Shown: positions 1-5,716 of the stretch, in pieces
Numbering within the stretch: the first letter of the stretch is position 1
How the letters are laid out: the number at the start of each line of letters is the position of its first letter
NCBI GenBank assembly: GCA_021325365.1
Contig: JAJPHF010000109.1
Location: 1 to 13,535 of the forward strand
DNA: 13,535 nt
Direction: 5' to 3'
Source: Pseudomonadota bacterium
GTDB taxonomy: Bacteria; Chloroflexota; UBA6077; JAJPHF01
The notes under the pieces: generated by a model
Seen by the model: only the letters and a program-made list of their open reading frames with translations
Told to the model about the DNA's origin: nothing
Database searches by the model: none
Made by a program: the position numbers and the translations under genes

Positions 1-105
1 CCCGCAACGCCGCCGGCCAGCGGATCGACTGGCGCTTCACCACGGCCGATGCCCGGATCAAGCTCAAGCATCTCTACCCAGCGTTTCAGGTGTGACGGAG
101 TACTA
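1..105 (+). mobile_element. Right end of an IS630-type insertion sequence
   Basis: The element contains the transposase tail (3-95) and about ten further bases ending in ACTA at 102-105. IS630 elements insert at TA and duplicate it, so a boundary at the TA of 104-105 is plausible. Sequence resembling the body of an IS4 transposase begins immediately afterwards. The exact boundary is inferred, because the matching left end lies outside the window. Confidence 0.5.
3..95 (+). CDS. IS630-family transposase, C-terminal end only
   Basis: The window opens inside a coding frame whose last 30 residues include IDWRFTTADARIKLKHLYP and then stop at TGA (93-95). A tail of the type W-x-F-T-T-x-D-A-R-I-K-L-K-x-L-Y-P is typical of the extreme C-terminus of IS630/Tc1-mariner DDE transposases, which cut and paste DNA into TA dinucleotides. 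The catalytic domain lies upstream of the window, so its integrity cannot be judged. The stretch just after the stop, TGACGGAGTACTA, probably belongs to the right terminal repeat of the element. Assignment rests on this short tail alone, but the motif is distinctive. Confidence 0.7.
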   Translation, partial: RNAAGQRIDWRFTTADARIKLKHLYPAFQV

Positions 106-1240
106 GCCCCCTATGCGCTCCCCTCCCTCGCCGCCTTCGCGACCGACGTGGTGGCCCCTCGACGAGACCACCTTGGACCCGGTGGCCCGGCTGCTGCCCG
201 TGCTGCGGACCTTGCCCCGCGGCCCCGCCGCCCGGCTCCCGGGCAAGCTCACCGGCCTGTTCGATCTGCGCCGCGAGCAGTGGCGCCGCCTCGTCCATCA
301 GCCCAACCCCCAACAGAACGAGAAGGTGGCCGCCGCCGCGCTGGTCGCGGACCTACCCCGCGGAACCTTGGTGCTGGCCGATCTGGGCTACTTCGGGTTC
401 GCCTGGTTCGATGCGCTCACCGCCCAGGGGCTGTGGTGGATCTCCCGCCTGCGGGCGAAGACCACGTATACCGTGCTCCACCGCTATGATGAGGCGGGGG
501 AGGTCTTTGACGGGCTCGTGTGGCTCGGCGCCTACCGCGCGGACCGCGCCGCGCACGCGGTGCGGCTGGTCCGCTTCCCGGTCGGGGGGACTACCTATAC
601 CTACCTCACCAATGTGCTCGACCCGCACGTGCTGCCCCTGCGCGACATCGCCGTCCTCTACGCTCGCCGCTGGGATATTGAGCTGGCGTTTAAGACGGTC
701 AAGCGCCACCTCCAGCTCCACCTGATCTGGTCGGCTCACCCGACCGCCGTGCTGCAGCAGGTCTGGGCGGTGCTCATCATCGCCCAGATTCTCCAAGCGC
801 TCCAACTGGAGATCGCCGGCCGCGCGGGCGTCGATCCGTTCGACGTCTCCTTGGCGCTGTTGGTGCAGTACCTCCCCCAGTACGCCTATACCGGCCAGGA
901 CCCCGTCGCCGTCTTTGTGACCGAAGGCCGCGCCTTGGGCTTTATTCGCCCCTCCCGCCGCACTCAGGTGCGGGCCCCCGTCATCCCGCCGGACCAACTC
1001 ACCCCGCTCCCGCCCGACTTGTCCCTGGTCCGTACCCCCCGCTATGCTCAACGCAAGTGCGGCTCGCGCCAGGCCCAGCCCCATTAGTTGGAGCAGATGC
1101 TCTCGTGGCCGCCCGCGGCCTGTGGCGCGGAATACTGCGAGCGCCACTGCCGCAGCTCCGGCGGTAGCCGTTCGCTCACCGAACCTGCAAACCGCGATAG
1201 GGGAGGCTGGATGCTGAGAGCGTCTCTCCTCGGGACACAT
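106..1240 (+). mobile_element. Truncated IS4-type insertion sequence
   Basis: This span holds the 3' portion of an IS4-type element: the transposase remnant (113-1087) and about 150 bases of non-coding tail before the next gene. The 5' part, including the left terminal repeat and the start of the transposase, is absent. It is presumably on the far side of the IS630-type element that abuts it at about position 105. I could not identify the right terminal repeat. A small GAGAG-cgt-CTCTC dyad sits at 1216-1228. The right boundary is therefore approximate. Confidence 0.5.
113..1087 (+). pseudogene. IS4-family DDE transposase, N-truncated and frameshifted
   Basis: The frame shows the IS4 catalytic layout. 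The first Asp is in LDETTLD (residue 17), the second in LADLGYFGF (residue 90), and the third acidic residue lies in a perfect Y-x2-R-x3-E-x6-K signature (Y183, R186, E190, K197). Downstream residues QQVWAVLIIAQILQAL and the FIRPSRR tail also fit the family. The protein is about 324 aa, shorter than usual, because the N-terminus is missing. The residues expected just before LDETTLD (YALPSLAAFATDVVA) are in the frame one base away, at about 112-156. A single extra C in the CCCC run at 155-158 would explain the shift. Truncation plus frameshift makes it probably inactive. Programmed frameshifting is a less likely alternative. Confidence 0.8.
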
Positions 1241-1248
1241 AGTTAGTT

Positions 1249-1743
1249 ATGGACGTGGACGACGCCGTCCGGCGGCACCTCGACGCGCTCGGCGTGCCCT
1301 ACGAGGTCGTGCCCTGCGACCCCGCGCTCGCCGACACGGCGGCCTTCTGCGCCGCCTACGGCTACGCCCTGGACGACTCCGCCAACACGATCGTCGTCGT
1401 GGGCAAGGGCGACCCGCCGCGCTACGCCGCCTGCGTCGTGCTCGCCACGACGCGCCTCGACGTGAACCGCACGGTGCGCCAGCGCTTCGGCGGCCGGCGG
1501 GCGTCGTTCGCGTCGCCCGAGGAGACGCGGGCGATCACCGGCATGGAGCTAGGCGGCGTCACCGTCTTCGGGCTGCCGCCGGACCTGCCGATCTGGGTGG
1601 ACGCGCGAGTGATGCGGCGCGAGCGGATCATCCTCGGCGGCGGCAGCCGCGCATGGAAGGTGGCCGCGCCGCCCGCGATCCTCGCCGCGCTGCCCGGCGT
1701 CGAGGTGGTCGCCGGCCTGGCCACCGAGCCGCCGACGCGGTAG
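1249..1743 (+). CDS. YbaK/EbsC-type aminoacyl-tRNA deacylase-like protein
   Basis: This is a 164-aa protein with the YbaK/EbsC fold signature. It has an N-terminal helix with LGVPYEVVPCDP, a central hydrophobic strand (NTIVVVGK, 46-53), TTRLDVN (67-73), ASPEETRAITGMELGGVTVFGL (88-109), LPIWVD (113-118) and GGGSR (130-134). Family members hydrolyse mischarged aminoacyl-tRNAs in the cytoplasm. The position matching the catalytic Lys of classical YbaK (the K of the K-T-L motif) reads Asn (SANTIVV, N46). This may therefore be a divergent subfamily with another activity or substrate. Length is normal for the family, so the gene looks complete. It starts close to the end of the IS4 remnant and no clear Shine-Dalgarno sequence precedes the ATG, so the IS may have replaced its native leader. 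Confidence 0.8.
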   Translation: MDVDDAVRRHLDALGVPYEVVPCDPALADTAAFCAAYGYALDDSANTIVVVGKGDPPRYAACVVLATTRLDVNRTVRQRFGGRRASFASPEETRAITGMELGGVTVFGLPPDLPIWVDARVMRRERIILGGGSRAWKVAAPPAILAALPGVEVVAGLATEPPTR

Positions 1744-1775
1744 CGGCACCCCGGATAATCACCCCGCCTGCCGCT
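1742..1775. terminator. Possible weak bidirectional terminator
   Basis: The 32-base gap between two convergent genes carries a 7-bp inverted repeat, AGCGGCA (1742-1748) and TGCCGCT (1769-1775), with a 20-base spacer. The repeat overlaps the stop codon of the plus-strand gene and ends at the stop of the minus-strand gene. The stem is short, the loop long, and no T-run follows, so this is only suggestive. Confidence 0.22.
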
Positions 1776-2816
1776 TCAACGCACCGTGTCAAATAGAATG
1801 TCGCTTGTCACCAAGGGGAGCGGCGCGGCACCAGGGGCTGCGGATGTCTGCTGTGAGGGTAAGAGATTGGCCCACGTCTGGACCTGGGACAGAGCGACAT
1901 GCGTTTCCAGACTGGGCAGCGCCACCCGGTCGGCAAGGGCCTGATCGAGGGCGGGATGGCCGACGGTTGCTGCACGATGCGCTACGGGATCGGCTTGTAG
2001 ATCCGCGTGGACGCGGTGAATCACACTCGCGAAACGCCGGGCCTGGTCGCCGTGGCTACTGAGCCAGCTGGCATCGGCGACGTAGTAGCTCAGCGATGTC
2101 GGTTCTTTCAACAGCTCGCTATAGGGGCTGTCGAGGGCGCGCACGCCATGTTCCGTCACGGCGCTGAGGTATGGCTCGGGCAGCAGCGCGGCGTCCAGCC
2201 GACCTTCCACGAGCGCCGGTATCAAGAGCGCTGGTGGCAGCTCGGCGAAACGCACGCTCTGGGGGTCGAGGCCTTGCCCCGTAAGCCACGACTGTAACAT
2301 GAGGTGGTCCGGGCTGCCCAGCGAGAGCACTCCGATCCAGTGGCCCGCCAGATCACCCGGCCGCTGGATGCCCGACTGGTCAGATACTACCAGGCGGCGG
2401 GTGGGCGCGGCAGCTTGCTCCGCGGTGCCTGCCGCCACGATTCGCAGGTCGTGCCCGAGCGCTCGCGCGCTCAGGAAGGCCACGGGACTCATCAGGCCCA
2501 CGTCCAGCCCACCGGCCGCCAGCGAGTCCATAATCTCGCCCCAGCCCAGATAGCGCACTTCCAGAGTTAGCCCCGCGTCGGCCAACGCTCCCTGCTCCTG
2601 TGCCACGTCCAGGCTGGGGTCAAAAGCGTCGGGGTGGAGGCCGAGGCGGAGGGCTGAGGGTTGGCCAGCGATTTGATTGCTTCCAGACTCTGTCATCACA
2701 ACGGCCCGGGCAGCGGCTTGCGGAACAGAGTATGCATGGCTGTCTATAAATATCATGACTATCGATGACACAAGCCCAATCAAGCTGAACGCGCAATAGA
2801 GCCCTAGTCTGCTCAT
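1776..2816 (-). CDS. NMT1/SsuA-like ABC transporter substrate-binding protein, orphan
   Basis: This 346-aa protein starts with a hydrophobic segment (about residues 4-24), so it is exported or membrane-anchored. The segment's only Cys is at position 8 and no lipobox is evident. A periplasmic-binding-protein type 2 domain follows (about 55-290): RLGLHPDAFDPSL, LGWGEIMDSLAAGGLDVGLMS, a DLAGHWIGV strand, WLTGQGLDPQSV and ALVEGRLDAALLPEPYLS. This order is that of NMT1/THI5 and SsuA/TauA proteins, which capture small organic or sulfonate-type ligands for ABC import. The ligand cannot be read from the sequence. No permease or ATPase gene is present, so it may borrow a transporter or act as a sensor. 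A good AGGGG Shine-Dalgarno site (2824-2828) lies 7 bases before the ATG, supporting this start. Confidence 0.75.
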   Translation of the reverse strand: MSRLGLYCAFSLIGLVSSIVMIFIDSHAYSVPQAAARAVVMTESGSNQIAGQPSALRLGLHPDAFDPSLDVAQEQGALADAGLTLEVRYLGWGEIMDSLAAGGLDVGLMSPVAFLSARALGHDLRIVAAGTAEQAAAPTRRLVVSDQSGIQRPGDLAGHWIGVLSLGSPDHLMLQSWLTGQGLDPQSVRFAELPPALLIPALVEGRLDAALLPEPYLSAVTEHGVRALDSPYSELLKEPTSLSYYVADASWLSSHGDQARRFASVIHRVHADLQADPVAHRAATVGHPALDQALADRVALPSLETHVALSQVQTWANLLPSQQTSAAPGAAPLPLVTSDILFDTVR

Positions 2817-3378
2817 TTCTCTTCCCCTAAGCTGATCGCTATATTGTCTCCGACGTGGCTGATCACACCACGTTTAACCTGCTTTCTAGCACTGTATTCG
2901 CAGGCATAAGCGTCCGCCTATGCCTTCCTAGACGGTGCGCTTTCGCAGATAGTCCGGCCTCGGCGAAGGCCATTCTGCTCCTGAGCTACGCGCACGCTGG
3001 AATCTGCAAGGTCGGCCAGGAGGCCGACGCCGATGCCATCACCGAACTGGTGATTCGTTCCAAGCGTAGGTTATTGCCGTCCATGGACCAAGCAGCCAAG
3101 TCGACAGAGTTTTCGCTGCCCTCGATCGGGCACGATTAGTATGGCGCCGAAGCACAGGCTGAACATCACGCGGCACTGCTCATTAGGCTGCGCATTCACT
3201 GCACGGGTACAACCCATCTGGTTGCAATCGATGCATTGGCGAAACCCATACGGCGGTCGTGCAGAGGCGTACAGGCGGGTTCGCACATGCCTTTGGCAAG
3301 ACTTCGGAACTGACGGGCCAGACGGCTGGTGGCTCGCAGCCATGCGGGCAAGCCCACGCGGCGTGCGGATACAAGATA
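2817..3378. other. Intergenic stretch without a convincing gene
   Basis: About 560 bases lie between the leader of the substrate-binding-protein gene and the end of the putative immunity gene. Several short open frames occur on both strands, but none has a Shine-Dalgarno site or clear family similarity. The frame at 2855-3139 (+) contains LSYAHAGICKVGQEADADA and RRLLPSMDQAAKSTEF. This faintly recalls the first part of DUF4365-type proteins, and may be a decayed remnant. The first part, up to about 2860, presumably holds the promoter for the substrate-binding-protein gene. Confidence 0.4.
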
Positions 3379-3897
3379 CTAGTCGTAGAATGACGCATCA
3401 TAGAAGGATAGATCTAGAATGCGACGAATGATTTCATCCATGGATAGGTCAAAATTGGATATCTTCAAATCTTGGGCAACTATCTCGAAACTGCCATCGT
3501 GAAACGTAAAAATATAATGATTGAACACCCCCCAATCTCGGCGCACAAGCTGATGCTCGTTGAGTTCGGATAGCCGCGACAGAGCATGGATCCATCTTGA
3601 GTTATGCACCATGAATGCGGCATAGTGGCCTAGTCCCTTGCCCCACAGCCGGTGTGTGTGCAGTTTGTCCTCTCCTGGCCCCCACATGAACGCAACACAC
3701 CACTTAAATTGTATTACAGCGACGCCGCGATCGACCGCAGTGCTTCGTATGTTTACAGATCGGCCATGCGTCTCGGACGTCTCCTGCGATATGTAAAACA
3801 GGAGAAACGCTCCGTAGTCGGTCTGTAGAAAGGCCGGCATTGGTGCACCCACGTCGCATGTGAACCCTATATGGAGTTGTTCGGCCAGCTCTTCCAT
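3379..3897 (-). CDS. Putative immunity protein for the Rhs C-terminal toxin
   Basis: This is a small 172-aa soluble protein with no signal peptide or membrane segment. Recognisable stretches are APMPAFLQTDYGAFLLFY (18-35), GKGLGHYAAF (86-95) and HYIFTFHDGSFEIVAQ (127-142). I recall similar combinations in uncharacterised small proteins found next to Rhs-type toxins, but cannot name a Pfam family. Its start lies 40 bases downstream of the Rhs stop codon on the same strand, with GGAG 8 bases before the ATG. It has the same low GC as the toxin tip. By the rules of polymorphic toxin loci it should bind and neutralise that tip in the cytoplasm; this is inferred from position. The C-terminus has a near-duplicated SFYD motif (LSFYDASFYD). 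Confidence 0.65.
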   Translation of the reverse strand: MEELAEQLHIGFTCDVGAPMPAFLQTDYGAFLLFYISQETSETHGRSVNIRSTAVDRGVAVIQFKWCVAFMWGPGEDKLHTHRLWGKGLGHYAAFMVHNSRWIHALSRLSELNEHQLVRRDWGVFNHYIFTFHDGSFEIVAQDLKISNFDLSMDEIIRRILDLSFYDASFYD

Positions 3898-3937
3898 GTA
3901 TTCAGCTCCAATGCCACGTCAGATCGCTGCAGTCGAA

Positions 3938-4459
3938 CTACGGCGCCCAATAGTAACCTGCTCCACCTGGCCAAATATATGAGCCTGGGTCGTTGGGGTT
4001 GCCGATCAAAATCTGCCTACCCTCATCGAGTACACCGCCAGGATTATTCAGTAGACGCTGTTGGATGAGTTCCGCCATGCCCGGATCTTCAGGGTTTACT
4101 ATTTCATATGGAATCTCCGCGCCCGCCATTTGATATGCCGCTAGTCGGCGGTTGTGCAATGTTTGCCACGCCATTAGCCCTCTATTATAGAAAATTTGAA
4201 TTGGTTGGACCGTGGGTATGCGTTCGGCGACACCGGTGCGTAGCGCGCTGGCAAGACTTTCAATGGTGAAGCCCCGGAGCGGTGCCGGCTCTTCAGGCGT
4301 GCCGAGCGAGTATCCACGCGATACCCACTGCTGACTGAATCTGATCCAGGCTGCGGGAATTGTTGGAACGCCGAGCCGCCAGATTTGCGAAACAGACCAT
4401 CGCGTCACGATCTCAGCACCGATTAATTCTTCGCTTTCATCGGTCTGGTCGAGCGGCTC
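3938..4459 (-). other. Rhs C-terminal toxin tip, ParB-like nuclease-type domain
   Basis: The 173 residues after the DPSGH end of the Rhs core form a variable tip, the usual site of toxin domains. The segment FTIESLASALRTG, then PTVQPIQIFYNRG, then LHNRRLAAYQMAGAEIPYEIV has the order of ParB-like N-terminal domains: helix, 'P-I-x-V', 'L-x-N-R-R-L-x-A-x-x-x-A-G'. Such domains recur as toxin tips and are proposed to be nucleases. HNRRL (residues 1663-1667 of the full frame) would be the key motif. Base composition falls sharply here: about 47-50% GC in lines I counted by hand (4081-4200), against roughly 68% in the Rhs repeats. The ParB-like assignment is by eye. Confidence 0.55.
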
Positions 4460-5356
4460 ATGCCCACTGGGATCACTATATACCATCGGGTTGTTGTGGG
4501 CGTAGGCGTAGCGGTTCAGCGAGATCGGATCGGTGTCGGCGCCGAACAGGCTGTCGCGTTGCAGGAAGCGATAGAAGCCGGGGCTGTAATAGCGCGCGTT
4601 CAGGTAGAGCAGGATGACCTCGGGATCGGCGGCCGCGCCGGCGTAGCCGAGTGCTTGCCCAGCGAAGTTATTGACGCTGGCCGTATGCCGCGCAATGCCG
4701 TACGGCTCGTAGCGGGTGCTGTAGACGAGCTGCGGCGGGGTGGCAGGGTTCGTGATAGCGCGGACCGAGCCCTGCTGGTCGGTGTGGTAGACGAGCTGCG
4801 GGGCACCCCCGCCGCCAATAGCGGTCGTGTAGAGGATCCCCATCGGCCCGGGGACGTAGCGGCGGTTCCCGTCCTCTAGCAGCACCGGGGTCTTGCCCAC
4901 GCGGTCGTAGACGTACAGGTTGTAGGGGCTGCCCGGGGCGGTCGGTACGCTCTTGGTGATGCGCAGGCCATCACCGTCATAGACAAAGTTCGCAATCGTT
5001 TCCACACCAGAGATCGTCGCTACGACTGAGTAGGGCCGGTCGGCGACATCGTAGCTGTACGTGTAGCTGGAGCTGGGGCCGGTCGCCGAGGTCTGGTTGC
5101 CGTTATTGTCGTACTGATAGGTGAATGTGAGTGGTGGGCTCGCGTCGTTACGCGCACTGGTTATCCAATCGGCTCCATTGAGTGTATTGGTCCAGGTATG
5201 CTGGCTTTGTGGGTTTGTCTGGGTATATGTTGCCACGTTGTGCGCGGCATCATAGGTGGTGCTGATATTAGAGGCGCCTTGCGGCCATGGGTCGGGATCG
5301 TTGAACAATGTCAGCTCGTTCGCCAGGTCGTAGCCGTAGTTCTCGTTGATGGTCAC
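3938..5356 (-). CDS. Rhs/YD-repeat protein, C-terminal part with Rhs core and toxin tip
   Basis: This is the 3' part of a giant Rhs gene, in the same frame as the upstream part (5714-9142) and separated from it by one TAG. The frame is open from 5713 down to 3938, so 3938-5713 is really one coding stretch. The 5356 end given here is only the first GTG. It has no Shine-Dalgarno site and lies inside a YD repeat, so independent translation is doubtful. Visible elements are YD repeats (FTYQYDNNGNQTSATG, YSYDVADRP, FVYDGDGLRITK), the shell-closing segment YHTDQQGSVRAI, and the Rhs-associated core (ARYYSPGFYRFLQRD, 254-268, to DPSGH, 295-299). The unrelated C-terminal tip follows (300-472). The core normally caps and cleaves the cocoon that encloses the toxin. 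Confidence 0.85.
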   Translation of the reverse strand: MTINENYGYDLANELTLFNDPDPWPQGASNISTTYDAAHNVATYTQTNPQSQHTWTNTLNGADWITSARNDASPPLTFTYQYDNNGNQTSATGPSSSYTYSYDVADRPYSVVATISGVETIANFVYDGDGLRITKSVPTAPGSPYNLYVYDRVGKTPVLLEDGNRRYVPGPMGILYTTAIGGGGAPQLVYHTDQQGSVRAITNPATPPQLVYSTRYEPYGIARHTASVNNFAGQALGYAGAAADPEVILLYLNARYYSPGFYRFLQRDSLFGADTDPISLNRYAYAHNNPMVYSDPSGHEPLDQTDESEELIGAEIVTRWSVSQIWRLGVPTIPAAWIRFSQQWVSRGYSLGTPEEPAPLRGFTIESLASALRTGVAERIPTVQPIQIFYNRGLMAWQTLHNRRLAAYQMAGAEIPYEIVNPEDPGMAELIQQRLLNNPGGVLDEGRQILIGNPNDPGSYIWPGGAGYYWAP

Positions 5357-5713
5357 GCTTGAGGGCGTGCAGGGGATCGTCGCGCAGGCATTCTGGGCCT
5401 GGCGGGTGATCGTGGGGTTCGGGTTGCCGTTGACATCCAGGACGTAGGTATCCGACGTGATGACGGTGTTGTCGGCGTAGAGGTTCAGGAGTTGGGTCAG
5501 GCGACGCGTGTTGTCGTAGCCGCGCGTCTGCTTGGTGCCATTGACGTTGTCCTGCTCCGTCAGCCGGCCGTCCCTGGGATCGTACGTATAGGTGGTCGTG
5601 AGTCCCAGCCAGTCGACAAGCTGGTGGACGCGGCCGGCCTTGTCGCGGGTGTAGGTCAGTTGGTCCCCGTTCGGGTAGAGCAGCGCGCTCCGGCTGCCGT
5701 CCAGGTCGTAGGT

Positions 5714-5716
5714 CTA
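5714..5716 (-). other. In-frame TAG interrupting the Rhs gene
   Basis: On the plus strand CTA at 5714-5716 is a TAG on the coding strand. It is codon 1143 of a 1734-codon frame that runs from ATG 9142 to the TAG at 3938. I translated every codon from 5713 to 5354 and found no other stop and no frame change; the residues after it (TYDLDGSRSALLYPNG) are normal YD-repeat sequence. One C-to-T change from CAG (Gln) would create it. TAG ends several other genes here (1743, 3379, 13030), so general reassignment of TAG is unlikely. Confidence 0.9.

Noticed and set aside
353..1240. Long minus-strand open frame opposite the IS4 transposase
   Set aside because: It is an antisense shadow of high-GC codon use. 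The plus-strand frame has the full IS4 catalytic signature and this one shows no family features.
3141..3431. Open frames on both strands between the substrate-binding-protein and immunity genes
   Set aside because: None has a ribosome site or recognisable family. The plus-strand one overlaps the end of the better-supported immunity gene.
5354..5356. GTG at 5356 as a true start of an independent C-terminal Rhs protein
   Set aside because: No Shine-Dalgarno site precedes it, and it lies inside a YD repeat within an open frame that extends to 5713.
5714..5716. Reassigned TAG (alternative genetic code) as explanation for the Rhs interruption
   Set aside because: Other genes in the window end at TAG (YbaK-like, immunity, hydrolase) with no sensible extension, so general TAG reassignment is unlikely. 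Occasional suppression remains possible.
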